From: Myxococcota bacterium
GTDB lineage: Bacteria > Myxococcota_A > UBA796 > JAJRTE01
NCBI GenBank assembly: GCA_024278455.1
Contig: JAJRTE010000181.1
Coordinates: forward strand, 1-61,167
Reading direction: 5' to 3'
Length of the DNA stretch: 61,167 nucleotides
Under the pieces are notes generated by a model. The model saw only the letters and a list, made by a program, of their open reading frames with translations. It made no database searches and was not told where the DNA came from. This document shows, one piece after another, positions 7,534 to 16,725 of the stretch (position 1 is the first letter of the stretch; every line of letters begins with the position of its first letter). Both the position numbers and the translations under genes were made by a program.

Positions 7534-9108
7534 CTACGGTTCGTCCCGATCTTCGGTGCCGGAAGCACCGGGACCGTTCACGATGGTCTCGACGGTCCGT
7601 ATCGCGTCCACCGCTGACGATACGATGCCCCCGGCATACCCGGCGCCTTCACCCACCGGGTACAGACCCGGGGTGTTGATCGATGCCCTCTATGTCCGGT
7701 CCCGGGTCAACCGGACGGGCGAACTGGTCCGACTCTCCACCGCCATCATCACGGCGTCCCTCGAGATGAATCCCCGCATGCGCCGATCGAAGACGGGAAG
7801 GGCCTCCCTGAGCGCGCGTGTGACAAAATCGGGCAGCACCTCCTCGAGGTCTACCGCCACCGCGCCGGAAGGGGAGGAGACTCGAGGCAACGGTGCCTCG
7901 CCCGCGCCCTCGAGGAAGGCCTCGAGACGTTGCGCAGGCAAGGCGTGGCGACCGCCGGCGGCCCGGGCCGCTTCCCAGGCACGCCGCTCCACCGCGCGCT
8001 GCAGCTCGAGGCACCGGAACGGGTCATCTCCGGGAATGTCGGCCGCCGATACCGGGACGACCAGGGCCGCGTTCGCCCAGCGGGTGCTTCGCCGCCGGTT
8101 CGACATGCCGTTGATGACCACGCCGTCCGGCTCGGTGCCGCAGGAGACCACGTACCCCCCGGGACACATACAGAATGTGTAGACGCGGACATCGTCGCGC
8201 TGGTAGGTGAGCCGGTACTCGGCGGGGCCGAGCTGCTCCGCGGACCGCCCCAGGCGGACGCGATCGATGAGCACCTGGGGATGTTCCACCCTCACGCCCA
8301 TGGCGAAGTCCTTGGCCCCTATCGCCACGCCCTGCTCGAGCAGCGTGCGGTAGAGGAGTCGTGCGGAATGGCCCGGGGCGAGTATCACCTGGCCGGCCTC
8401 CACCTCCTCCCCGCCGGCCAGTTGCACACCCTCGACACGGCGAGAGCCGTCCAGCAGCAGCCGTTCTACTCGAGTTTCGAACCACAGCTCGCACCCTCGA
8501 GCGCGGAGATGGTCACCGGCGCGCCGGATGACCCTGCGAAGGCCATCCGAGCCGACGTGGGGATTGTTCACGTACCGGATGTCCGGAGGCGCACCGAAAT
8601 CGACGAACCGGTCGAGCACATAGCGGATGTGCGGGCTGCGGATACGGGTGTTGAGCTTGCCGTCGGAGAACAGCCCCGCGCCTCCCTCGCCGAAACAGAC
8701 GTTGGACCACCGGTCGAGTTCTCCGCGCTTCCAGAACTTCGCGACGTGGACCGACCGCTTCCGAATCTCAGCACCCTGCTCGAGGAGCAGGCACGGGATA
8801 CCATACTCGCCGAGCCGGAGGGCGGCGAACAGGCCGGCCGGGCCCGCGCCCACGATGACCGGTCGAGATCCCTTCCAATTCTTCGGCGCGATGCGGGTTT
8901 CCCTCGAGGTTCCCGGTACCTCGCCCGGTTCGTACACCTCCACCGTGTACACGTGAACAGGACGCCGCTTGTTTCTCGCATCGAGCGACCGCTTGATGAC
9001 CCGAACCTCGCCGACATCATCGAGAGGCACGCCCAGACGCTTCGCAACAGCGTCGCGGAGCCGGTGACTCCGGTCGACGGGGAGGCGGATTTGTGTGAGC
9101 CGTTTCAT
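7534..9108 (-). pseudogene. COG2509-type FAD-dependent oxidoreductase interrupted by an in-frame TAG
   Basis: Reads as a normal 524-aa member except that codon 473 (7690-7692) is TAG. The N-terminal ferredoxin-like domain (KRLTQIRLPVD...RVIKRSLDARNKR), the dinucleotide motif VIVGAGPAGLFAALRLGEYG (about 84-103) and CFGEGGAGLFSDGKLNTRI are intact. After the TAG the same frame continues RASINTPGLYPVGEGAGYAG, then GIVSSAVDAIRTVETIV, the family's standard C-terminal FAD contact, up to a real stop at 7534. A CAG-to-TAG change would explain it. The truncated 472-aa product would lack that FAD contact. Start at 9108 (a GTG nine codons earlier is possible). Sits between an SRPBCC-like gene and the thi genes. 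Confidence 0.85.
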
Positions 9109-9150
9109 GCTGCTATCCCGCTTCTCCTCGTCCACACTTGGACACGGGGA

Positions 9151-9693
9151 TCAGACTTCCCAGAACTCCCGCCCCGGATCGATGGGGAGTGGCTCTTGCG
9201 AAGACACCGGCGATGCCCCCGCGTCAGCTTCCGCGCCAGGCTCCTTCTCGACAGATGCCCTCAGTGCCTTGAGCAACCGTTCGCAAAGCTGCTTCAGATC
9301 CTTCTCGAGACGCAGCCACTGCTTGACTCGAGTCCGCACCCGCCAGGGGGGTAGCCGCTTGCGCTTGTAGTCTGCCTCGAGCCACACGAAGGTGGCCTGT
9401 TCGTTGCCCTCGAGAACGAATTTCAGGTCGATACGGGCCACGCGCGTCACGACACGCAGGGTGACCAGGCCCGGTTGGGACTCGGCAACCATCAACTCGC
9501 CAGGAAGCCAAAACCCGAGCAGGTCGACGAGCACCGCCGCCGTGGCGCTCGGCCCGCTGGTCCGACGGGTGAGGAACCGGTAGTGCTTCAACCCGTCGGG
9601 ATCCATCAAGGGGTGCCGCTCGAGATCCTCCAGGTAGGTCCGCACCAGGTCCGGAGACCTGGCTACCGTGATTGCGTCCGTCAATCTGCCCAT
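9151..9693 (-). CDS. SRPBCC/polyketide-cyclase-like lipid-binding-fold protein
   Basis: 180 aa, start preceded by AAAGGAAGACGC. The pattern of an N-terminal strand (RLTDAITVARSPDLVRTYLE), a long beta-rich middle (GFWLPGELMVAESQPGLVTL...ARIDLKFVLEGNEQATFVWL) and a long C-terminal helix (VRTRVKQWLRLEKDLKQLCERLL) fits the SRPBCC/START helix-grip fold. No catalytic residue can be pointed to and the ligand is unknown. It is first in the minus-strand run that continues into the FAD protein and thiamine genes, and a good promoter lies about 120 nt upstream. Confidence 0.6.
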   Translation of the reverse strand: MGRLTDAITVARSPDLVRTYLEDLERHPLMDPDGLKHYRFLTRRTSGPSATAAVLVDLLGFWLPGELMVAESQPGLVTLRVVTRVARIDLKFVLEGNEQATFVWLEADYKRKRLPPWRVRTRVKQWLRLEKDLKQLCERLLKALRASVEKEPGAEADAGASPVSSQEPLPIDPGREFWEV

Positions 9694-9813
9694 CTGCGTC
9701 TTCCTTTTGCCGCTGTTTCGCGCTCAACTTCCTTCCGATTCCTCGAGGCAGCGTGAGGGCGGCTGCCTGCACCTCGCTCCACCAGCCGGCAGCGCCGCCC
9801 GGATGTCCACCCA

Positions 9814-9843
9814 AGTATATAGCAAACCAGGCGCCGTTGTCTT
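9814..9843 (-). promoter_or_regulatory. Sigma-70-type promoter for the SRPBCC-FAD-thi operon
   Basis: On the minus strand AAGACA, an 18-nt spacer and TATACT. The -10 lies in an AT-rich patch (GCTATATACTTG) that stands out from the GC-rich surroundings. About 120 nt upstream of the SRPBCC-like start. Confidence 0.5.
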
Positions 9844-10199
9844 GCGCCGGGAAGAAGTGTCGTCGGGTGACGGCCGGGAGGCGAATGTAGCGCTGAGGGC
9901 AGTCGCCTGGTGCCGTACCGTGTCGCCGCTTCCAGCCTCGTCCTTCGGTGCTGCTCTTCCGCATTTCGACCTATAGATCGGGTCGCCGGACATCCGGCAG
10001 GACCAAGCCAAGAGAGCAATCTGTGTGGTCTTGGAGAGGGATGCGTATGCTCGCGGAAGGAATCGTGGCCCCCGGCGGCGAAGCCCGCCATGCGCCGCCG
10101 GTTCGCAACGATTTGCAGAGAACGGACCGCGCCCCCCCCCGGCGGCTCGCCTTCGGCCCAAGTCCGCGAGCACGAAAGCTTCCTGGATTCTCGAGGACG

Positions 10200-10228
10200 T
10201 TGACCCCGGCGCGGTTTTTGCGTATCAT
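10200..10228 (+). promoter_or_regulatory. Sigma-70-type promoter for the 10258 lipoprotein gene
   Basis: TTGACC, a 17-nt spacer and TATCAT, 29 nt before the ATG. The ribosome site AGGAGTG follows at 10247-10253. One of the clearest housekeeping promoters in the window. Confidence 0.65.
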
Positions 10229-10257
10229 GCGTGAAACCTCGAGACCAGGAGTGATCC

Positions 10258-10944
10258 ATGCGAACCGTGACCCTGTTCCTGCTTGCCGGCGTCATGACAT
10301 GCCTTGGCGCCGCGTGTGGCTCGAACGAGCCATCGAATCAGCCCGACGAGAAGGCCCAGGAAGCCGTGAGCGAGGCCCGGGGGGCGTCACAACCGCAGGC
10401 CAAGCTGCCGGTCCAGCAGATGGCCCAGGGGTTGCAACAGATGGCCCAGGGGTTCCAGCAACTGGCCACGGACCCTCAGAACGCGACCGTGAAACCGGTC
10501 CATTTCCGGGAACTCAAGAAGCTCTTCCCGGAGTTTTCCGGGTGGACCAGGGCCGACACGTCCGGCCAGATGATGAACATGCCCGTACCGTTCTCCCAGG
10601 CCGAGGCGACCTACACCAAGGGAGGCGCCCGGATCAAGGTGTCGATCGTGGACTCGACCATGAGCCAGATGCTCCTCGCCCCGTTTACGATGTTGGTGGC
10701 CGCGGGATTCGAGCGCGAGTCCGATACCGGTTATGAGCGGGGCGGCACGGTGGCGGGCAATCCGACCTGGGAGAAGTGGCGGAGTGACACGAAGTCCGGT
10801 GAGTTCTCCATGCTGGTCGCCAAGCGATACCTGGTCAAGTTGGAAGGATCCCACCTGGACAACCTCGAGCCGCTCAAGCAGCTTGCGGCCAAGTTCGACT
10901 TCTCGAAGATCGAGCAGAGTTCCTCCGAGCCGACCACCTTGTAG
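10258..10944 (+). CDS. Lipoprotein of unknown function
   Basis: 228 aa; start with AGGAG at ideal spacing. MRTVTLFLLAGVMTCLGAAC gives a lipobox with Cys20. A Glu/Gln/Ala-rich stretch follows (about 25-70, with the near-repeat QQMAQGLQQMAQGFQQLA, probably helical), then a compact C-terminal domain of about 150 residues with ELKKLFPEFSGWTRAD, AEATYTKGGARIKVSIVDS and AGNPTWEKWRSDTKSGEFSM. That order (leading E-L-x-x-x-L-P, W, beta strands, late 'VAKRYLVKLEG') is seen in many secreted proteins of Deltaproteobacteria and Bacteroidetes, but I cannot name a domain. Stand-alone, with its own promoter and a palindrome after the stop. Confidence 0.7.
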   Translation: MRTVTLFLLAGVMTCLGAACGSNEPSNQPDEKAQEAVSEARGASQPQAKLPVQQMAQGLQQMAQGFQQLATDPQNATVKPVHFRELKKLFPEFSGWTRADTSGQMMNMPVPFSQAEATYTKGGARIKVSIVDSTMSQMLLAPFTMLVAAGFERESDTGYERGGTVAGNPTWEKWRSDTKSGEFSMLVAKRYLVKLEGSHLDNLEPLKQLAAKFDFSKIEQSSSEPTTL

Positions 10945-11050
10945 CCCTGGCGCCCCCTCTTCCCCCCACTCGAGCAGGGCCTTGCAGGGGGGCCTCGCTC
11001 GAGGAGGATCGGCGCAAGCCCGGAAGGACCGTATGGGCGCCGAAGCGTAC

Positions 11051-11071
11051 GGGCGGGTCTCTGACCCGCCC
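11051..11071. repeat. REP-like palindrome / bidirectional terminator
   Basis: GGGCGGGT-CTCTG-ACCCGCCC is a perfect 8-bp stem with a 5-nt loop. A degenerate second unit (ACGGGC...CCCGCCC) follows within 30 nt. It sits between two converging genes, so it could end both transcripts. The G3-C-G3-T stem with a short loop and a partner copy is typical of REP elements, and a REP-type transposase relic lies at the start of the window. Confidence 0.55.
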
Positions 11072-11088
11072 CAGCGGACGGACGGGCA

Positions 11089-11832
11089 TCACACCCGCCC
11101 CGGCCATGGGTGCCCCAGCGCCTCGAGCTGGCGCAGAGCTGCTTCGCGCCACCCCCGGTTCGCGGCGGGACTCGCCGGGCTGGGGTGCAGGATCGATGCG
11201 ACCCGGACATCGATACCGGCGTCGCGGAGTATCCGACCCGCCCGTGCCGTCACCCATTTTCCCACCCCGATGACCGTGACCGGGCGGAGCGACCGCACCA
11301 CGGCCAACAGGTGGTCGGCGCACGCCGGTTCGAACGCCTCGCGAAGCCACCGCGGCGTCTTGTCAGGGGTGATGTTCGTGCCGGATTCTCCCTGGAACAC
11401 CAGGGGACAGTAGTTGGCGACGAAGAACCGTTCGAAAAAGCGATCCGGCGTTCCGAAGCATGCCCGCACGGTGCCCCACAAGCGCTGCCCACTGACCTCG
11501 TTGCGATGGCACCGGATTCCTTCGATGGGCCGCGCGGGGTGCACACGAGGGGGTTGTAGCACCGTCCCATCGATCTCGAGGAACTCCCGGACCAGGTCGG
11601 GGCTTCCGAAGGGCACGCCGGTCTGGGCCATGCCCCACGGCCCTGGATTCATGCCAAAGAACACCGCCTCCACCTGGTGCCCGGGGGGCACGAACCTCGA
11701 GACGTAGGCCGCGTGGGGCTCCCAGGCATACTCGAGGGGATTTAGTATGAACGCTACCTTGCCCGCAGGGGCTCGACCCGGCAGTTCCCTGACCGCCTCC
11801 CTGAGCCTCACCGCCGCTTCGAGTACTGTCAT
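11089..11832 (-). CDS. SMUG1-like single-strand-selective uracil-DNA glycosylase
   Basis: 247 aa from the ATG at 11832, preceded by GGAGCGGGTC; longer starts upstream overlap the ribosome site. Removes uracil and oxidised pyrimidines from DNA in base-excision repair. Motif 1 GMNPGPWGMAQTGVPFG (about 60-76) and motif 2 HPSPASPAAN (about 216-225) are the SMUG1 signatures for water activation and DNA-loop insertion; SGQRLWGTVRACFG and FFVANYCPL between them also fit. Length matches bacterial SMUG1/GeoSMUG-type enzymes. Divergent from the YceI gene. Confidence 0.9.
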   Translation of the reverse strand: MTVLEAAVRLREAVRELPGRAPAGKVAFILNPLEYAWEPHAAYVSRFVPPGHQVEAVFFGMNPGPWGMAQTGVPFGSPDLVREFLEIDGTVLQPPRVHPARPIEGIRCHRNEVSGQRLWGTVRACFGTPDRFFERFFVANYCPLVFQGESGTNITPDKTPRWLREAFEPACADHLLAVVRSLRPVTVIGVGKWVTARAGRILRDAGIDVRVASILHPSPASPAANRGWREAALRQLEALGHPWPGRV

Positions 11833-12145
11833 GACCCGCTCCATGGAAAATCGGTGAACGACGACGCGATCGTGGCACATGTCTCGAGCACACGTGACCG
11901 CGCAGATCACCGATGTTACCTCGAATCTGCCGGCCCGTCAGTGTCATTGCACGCGGCGCGCAATTCTTGGCCCGGGCGTGTTCGAGGCGTCACAGACCGG
12001 GTCTTGCGCATACCACGGTCGCGGCACAGTGAAGCAGCGTACCAAGGCCGGAGATCCCATTTGACTTGGAGCGATGTTGCCCCAACCATGGAGTGCGGAT
12101 CGCGAGCGACTCCGGTCTTCCCTGCAGCCAGGAGGAATTGCCGAC
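11833..12145. other. Intergenic region between divergent SMUG1-like and YceI genes
   Basis: 313 nt with no credible coding frame. It must hold both promoters. A TTGACT at 12061-12066 with a weak AACCAT 17 nt later could serve the YceI gene; no strong box was found on the minus strand. Confidence 0.4.
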
Positions 12146-12793
12146 ATGAGAACGGTTGCGATTGCCACACTGTCCATTCTGGTCTTCGGAAGCCACGCCC
12201 TGTTCGCCGGGCCGAAGAAGCAAATCATCGACGTGGTCCACTCCACGCTCGAATTCACGGTCGAGAGTTTCCTGATCGACACCGAAGGCACGTTCAAGGT
12301 CTGGGAAGGCGCCGTGATGCTGGATTGGGACAACATCGAGAACTCGTCGGTCGAAGTGGTCATCCAGGCCGACTCGATCGACACGCGCATAGCCAGGCGA
12401 GACGAGCACCTCAAGACCGCGGACTTCCTCGATGTCGCCACCTACCCCACGATCACGTTCAAGAGTGCTCGCGTCCAGCGGACCGGGGACAAGACGTTCA
12501 ACCTGACGGGCAAACTCACCCTGCACGGCGTCACCAGGGAGATCACGATGCCGGTCACGGTCGACCGTCTGCAAGACGACCACTCGAAGTTTCGTGGAGA
12601 TGTGACGCTCAGCCGGTCGTCGTTCGGGATCGACTACAATAGCAGGCTCAACCCGATCGACGACGCGATCAAGGTGTCGATCGTGGTGCACATCGAGCGT
12701 CCGGCCCAGGTGGGCGGCTCGAGGCCAGAAGGTCTCGCGCCCCTTCAGTTGCCGCCGACCACGGTAATGCTCGAGGATCCCATGTTGAGGTAG
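12146..12793 (+). CDS. Periplasmic YceI-family protein
   Basis: 215 aa; AGGAGGAATTGCCGAC precedes the ATG. Signal peptide MRTVAIATLSILVFGSHALF ends near residue 21. The YceI lipocalin-like barrel follows: VVHSTLEFTVESFLIDTEG, VVIQADSIDTRIARRDEHL, KTADFLDVATYPTITFKS and KLTLHGVTREITMPV. YceI proteins bind isoprenoid-type lipids in the periplasm. The family normally ends soon after the last strand (VSIVVHIERP); here about 25 more residues (VGGSRPEGLAPLQLPPTTVM...) run 49 nt into the 3' end of the converging gene, suggesting loss of an original stop codon. Confidence 0.9.
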   Translation: MRTVAIATLSILVFGSHALFAGPKKQIIDVVHSTLEFTVESFLIDTEGTFKVWEGAVMLDWDNIENSSVEVVIQADSIDTRIARRDEHLKTADFLDVATYPTITFKSARVQRTGDKTFNLTGKLTLHGVTREITMPVTVDRLQDDHSKFRGDVTLSRSSFGIDYNSRLNPIDDAIKVSIVVHIERPAQVGGSRPEGLAPLQLPPTTVMLEDPMLR

Positions 12794-15700
12794 GTCGTGT
12801 AGACGTAGTTGGACAGCCCGTCCACAGAGCCCCAGTAGACCAGCCCGTTCGCGTAGTAGTCGCTGTCGAACATGGCGTTGTAGACCACGTCCTGGTAGCC
12901 GTCAGCGTCGACGTCGCGGATGACGACTCGAGTCGGTCCGAACGTATCGAGTGCGACGGTGTTGTCGTCGGAGAAGCCGGTATCGCTGCCGTAGAACACC
13001 TGGCTGAGCGTGATGGCGTCGCCGTCGTAGAAGGAAGCGAGGGCGATGTCCAGGAACCCGTCACCGTCCACGTCTTTTGCAGCCAGGTCGAGTATGCTGT
13101 CGGCATGGGTGGTAGTCAGGCTGTCCCGTTCTGCCGTGGAGAAGCCTCGAGGCCCGTAGTAGTAGACGTAGGCGACCGGCGATGTGCCGTCGGTGTTGTA
13201 CTGTCCAAAGGCGATGTCGAGCCACCCGTCGTTGTTGAAGTCCTTCACGGCGCCACCGGTGGCTCCGTCGGCGGGCAGTTCAGTTCGCACGGCGAAGTTG
13301 GAGCCCCAGTAGACGTAGACGTCGAGCGCGCCCACCCCTTCTTCCTGGTATTGGTTGAAGAGGACCACGTCGAGAGCACCGTTCTTGTCGATATCGGCGA
13401 CTTCGGCCTTGCGCACGACGCCGATGCCCGGCAAGGCGGTGACGTTCCAGCGGGCGAATCCGGTGTCGGATCCCCAGTAGATGTAGGAATCCACTTCGAA
13501 CGTCGTCCCGTCGTAGCTGCCGGAGAAGATGAGGTCGAGGTAGCCGTCTTCGTTGACATCCCAGGCCCGGATGGCGGTGGTCCCATTGCCCGGCAACGCC
13601 GTTCGGTTGAACCGTGAGAAGCCCGATTCGGAGTTCCAGTAGATGTAGGAATCGAGCACGTAGGTGTTCGGATAGTTGTAGTGGTTGGCGAAAGCGATGT
13701 CCACGTAGCCGTCGTTGTTGAAATCACCTGTTTCGCAGTCGTAGGCCCCGACGGTGGGGAGGTCTGTGTAGCCGAAACGTGTGAACCCGTTGGTCCCGTT
13801 CCAGAACAGGCGTGATCCGACCTCGAGGCTCGTGTCGCTTCTGTAGTTCACGAACACGATGTCGAGGTCGCCGTCGTTGTCGAAGTCGGCGACGCAGGAG
13901 CCGAAGGCCCCCAGGGTCGGCAAGTCGGTGCGGCGGGAAGATGAGAACCCATCCTCCCCGCCCCAGTAGATGTACGAGTTTATTTCGTAGCTCGAGCCGT
14001 TGTACCAGTTCGAGACCACGATATCGGCGTAGCCGTCCGAGTTGAGGTCCTGGAGAAGACCGTCCGTCCCGTCGCAGTCCTCGTCCACGCCGTTGCCGGG
14101 AATCTCCTCGGCGCCAGGATTGATTTCTGCCGCGGTATCATCACAGTCGCCGCCGACTGCGACGTTGCCGAGGGGTTGGGTGCAGGCATAGGTCTGGTGG
14201 TCGTCATCACCATACCCATCGCGGTCCACGTCCCAGTACCAGGTTGCCGCGTCGACGGCGTCGTCATCGGCGGTCCCGCTGCAATCGTTGTCGAGGCCGT
14301 CGCAGACTTCGGTAGCGCCTGGATAGATGTCCGCGTCGGAATCGTCGCAGTCTCCGCCCTGGATCGTGTAGCCTTCCGGCTGGGCGCAGGCGTCGGCGCT
14401 CTGGCCGGAATCGCCGAACCCATCGCCGTCCGCGTCCTGGTAGAAGGTGACCACCTCGATGTCCTCGTCCACGGAGCCGTCGCAGTCGTTGTCCAGGGAG
14501 TCGCACAGTTCCGGCGCCTCGGGATAGACGTTCGATCGCGCATCGTCGCAATCGCCGGAAACCTCGGCGTAGCCGTCCGGGAGGGTGCAGGCGTCCACCG
14601 TGCTGTCGGTCCCGAACCCGTCACCGTCGGCGTCCTCGAAGAAGGTGACAAGCAGGCCCTCATCGACGTCGCCGTTGCAGTCGTTGTCCTTGCCGTCGCA
14701 CGTCTCCGTGTTTCCCGGGTAGATGTCAGGGTCCCCGTCGTCGCAATCGTCGCTCGAGGCCACGTATCCCGGAGGAGCTTCGCAGGCCAGGTAGGGCTCC
14801 CCGGCCCCGTGGCCGTCGCCGTCGGCGTCCGCGAAGAAATCCGCACCCAACCCCTCGTCCACCGCCCCGTCGCAGTTGTCGTCGATCCCGTTGCAGGTCT
14901 CGGTGGCTTGCGGATGAATCCCGGCGTCGGTGTCATCGCAATCGGACGGGTCCGCCACCCACCCGTCGCTCGGCGCGCAGGCCTCCTGGGTGTCGAGGAT
15001 GGACCCGAACCCGTCACCGTCGGCGTCGGCGTAGAAGGTCTCGAGAGTGCCTTCGTCGATGTCGCCGTTGCAGTCGTTGTCCTTGCCGTCGCACGTCTCG
15101 GGATTGCCCGGGAAGACCGTCGCATCGCCATCGTCGCAGTCGTCGCTGGTCGTCACCTGGTTTTCCGCCGGCGCGCACGTTTCTTCGGCCGTCTCGGGGT
15201 CCCCATGACCGTCGCCATCGGCGTCCGTGTAGAAGGTGGATGTGCCGTCCTCGTCCACGGAGCCGTCACAGTCGTTGTCGAGGCCGTCGCACCCCTCGGG
15301 CGCGCCCGGGTAGATCGACGGGTCGCCGTCGTTGCAATCCCCGCCGGACTCCACCGTGCCCGCGGGCGGGCCGCAGGCCGTCACCGGGGAGGCGCTGTCG
15401 CCGGCGCCGTCACCATCGGCGTCAACGTAGAACGTCAATTCCGGGAGGTCCTCATCGATCGCCCCGTCGCAGTCGTTGTCCAGTTCGTCGCAGAGTTCGG
15501 GCGCCCCGGGGTAGCGGGTCGCGTCGGTGTCGTCGCAGTCGGTGCCATCGGCGACCTCGCCTTCACCAGGCACGCAACTCATCTGGAGTTCCGTCGCGTC
15601 GCCGAACCCGTCGCCGTCTCGATCCAGGTAGAAGGCTTGCAGGACATCCTCGTCGACTTCCCCGTCGCAATCGTTGTCCTTGCCGTCGCACTGTTCCGCG

Positions 15701-16725
15701 GCCCCATCGTACACGGTCGGATCCAGGTCGTCGCAGTCGCCGGCAACGGCCACGAAACCCTCTGGAGCCTCGCAGGTGGTGACGGAATCATCAGGGTCAC
15801 CCCACCCGTCCATGTCGGCGTCGGCGTAGAAAACGGTTTCGCCATCCTCGTCGATTTCGAGGTCGCAGTCGTTGTCCTTGCCGTCGCATGTTTCCGGCGC
15901 GCCCGGGTAGACGGCGGGGTCGTCGTCGTCGCAGTCCCCATCGTCTACGGAGAAGCCATCCTGGTCCAGGTCATCGATGAGAACGGGCGTTCCAGTGCCC
16001 ACCAGGTTGACGGTGACCTGGGGCTTGAGGGCGTCGTTGGAGTCGATGGTCAACAGTCCGGTAGACTCTCCTTCGCCGGACGGCACGAATGACACCAGCA
16101 ACGGGGCCGCTCCGCCGGGCTCGAGGGTGCCGTCCGCGGAAGACGCCCCTTCGACGAAAAAGTCTCCGCCCACCAGGCCCGTCACCTGGACGTGGTAGGC
16201 CAGGGGGGCCGTACCGGCGTTGCTGACGGTCAACTCGGCCGTCGAGATCTCACCCACCGGAACGTCGCCGAAGTCGATGGCCCCTGAAGAAAGCTGCAGG
16301 TCTGCATGGCCCGCAGGTGTAGGTTCGGGTGTGAACGCCGGCGTCGGTCCCGCGTAGGGTGTCGGTGTCGGCCCAACGTAGGGTGTCGGTGTCGGCCCAG
16401 CGTAGGGTGTCGGTGTCGGCCCAGCGTAGGGTGTCGGTGTCGGCCCAGCGTAGGGTGTTGGCGTCGGCCCAGCGTAGGGTGTTGGCGTCGGCCCAGCGTA
16501 GGGCGTCGATGTCGGCCCGGTGGAGGGCGTCGGTGTCGGCCCCGCGTAGGGCGTCGGTGATGTCTCGACAGGCGGGGGCGATGTTACCGCCGGTTCGGCT
16601 GTCGGCGAGGGTGTCGAGGTGGCATCGTCGTCATCGCCGCTGCAACCGAAGAGGCCACCACTCAACATGGCTACGAACGACAGAAGAATACCCGCATCCA
16701 GGAGTCTCAGCATCAAGTACCGCAT
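12745..16725 (-). CDS. Giant lipoprotein: Pro/Thr stalk, Hydin-like domain, ten MopE-like metal-binding motifs, FG-GAP repeats
   Basis: 1326 aa; start with GGAGAGGAACAG. Lipobox LFGC (Cys28), then a stalk of PTPTPYAG repeats (about 45-135). A 'choice-of-anchor D'/Hydin-like beta domain follows (about 140-250: IDFGDVPVGEISTAELTVSN...). Then ten copies of D-C-x-D-x-D-x-x-x-Y-P-G-x-x-E-x-C-D-G-x-D-N-D-C-D-G-x-x-D-E (about 255-850), the motif named after Methylococcus MopE, and about eight FG-GAP/VCBS repeats (about 855-1320; D-x-N-x-D-G-x-x-D-I) like an integrin-type beta-propeller. All modules suggest a calcium-rich, surface-exposed adhesin or structural lipoprotein. Ends overlapping the YceI gene. 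Confidence 0.85.
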   Translation of the reverse strand: MRYLMLRLLDAGILLSFVAMLSGGLFGCSGDDDDATSTPSPTAEPAVTSPPPVETSPTPYAGPTPTPSTGPTSTPYAGPTPTPYAGPTPTPYAGPTPTPYAGPTPTPYAGPTPTPYVGPTPTPYAGPTPAFTPEPTPAGHADLQLSSGAIDFGDVPVGEISTAELTVSNAGTAPLAYHVQVTGLVGGDFFVEGASSADGTLEPGGAAPLLVSFVPSGEGESTGLLTIDSNDALKPQVTVNLVGTGTPVLIDDLDQDGFSVDDGDCDDDDPAVYPGAPETCDGKDNDCDLEIDEDGETVFYADADMDGWGDPDDSVTTCEAPEGFVAVAGDCDDLDPTVYDGAAEQCDGKDNDCDGEVDEDVLQAFYLDRDGDGFGDATELQMSCVPGEGEVADGTDCDDTDATRYPGAPELCDELDNDCDGAIDEDLPELTFYVDADGDGAGDSASPVTACGPPAGTVESGGDCNDGDPSIYPGAPEGCDGLDNDCDGSVDEDGTSTFYTDADGDGHGDPETAEETCAPAENQVTTSDDCDDGDATVFPGNPETCDGKDNDCNGDIDEGTLETFYADADGDGFGSILDTQEACAPSDGWVADPSDCDDTDAGIHPQATETCNGIDDNCDGAVDEGLGADFFADADGDGHGAGEPYLACEAPPGYVASSDDCDDGDPDIYPGNTETCDGKDNDCNGDVDEGLLVTFFEDADGDGFGTDSTVDACTLPDGYAEVSGDCDDARSNVYPEAPELCDSLDNDCDGSVDEDIEVVTFYQDADGDGFGDSGQSADACAQPEGYTIQGGDCDDSDADIYPGATEVCDGLDNDCSGTADDDAVDAATWYWDVDRDGYGDDDHQTYACTQPLGNVAVGGDCDDTAAEINPGAEEIPGNGVDEDCDGTDGLLQDLNSDGYADIVVSNWYNGSSYEINSYIYWGGEDGFSSSRRTDLPTLGAFGSCVADFDNDGDLDIVFVNYRSDTSLEVGSRLFWNGTNGFTRFGYTDLPTVGAYDCETGDFNNDGYVDIAFANHYNYPNTYVLDSYIYWNSESGFSRFNRTALPGNGTTAIRAWDVNEDGYLDLIFSGSYDGTTFEVDSYIYWGSDTGFARWNVTALPGIGVVRKAEVADIDKNGALDVVLFNQYQEEGVGALDVYVYWGSNFAVRTELPADGATGGAVKDFNNDGWLDIAFGQYNTDGTSPVAYVYYYGPRGFSTAERDSLTTTHADSILDLAAKDVDGDGFLDIALASFYDGDAITLSQVFYGSDTGFSDDNTVALDTFGPTRVVIRDVDADGYQDVVYNAMFDSDYYANGLVYWGSVDGLSNYVYTTYLNMGSSSITVVGGN
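16336..16560 (-). repeat. 24-nt tandem repeat encoding the PTPTPYAG stalk
   Basis: About nine near-perfect copies of a 24-nt unit (plus-strand form starts GGTGTCGGTGTCGGCCCAGC). Several neighbouring copies are identical at the DNA level, including synonymous positions, so the array is recent and can change length by slippage. Copies at the upstream end of the gene differ (STGP, VTSP). Confidence 0.85.

Larger units (their letters stand above)
9694..10257. other. Divergent intergenic region with two opposing promoters
   Basis: 564 nt between the minus-strand SRPBCC/FAD/thi run and the plus-strand lipoprotein gene. No convincing coding frame: the open frames on both strands are Arg/Pro-rich and lack ribosome sites. 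It holds a promoter candidate on each strand (9814-9843 minus, 10200-10228 plus). Confidence 0.6.

Noticed and set aside
14176..16092. A 638-aa open frame on the plus strand
   Set aside because: It is the antisense of the MopE-like repeats of the 12745-16725 gene. It is Val/Ala/Arg repetitive, has no ribosome site, and repeat-rich GC sequence keeps several frames open. The same holds for 55089-56075 and 58056-59462.
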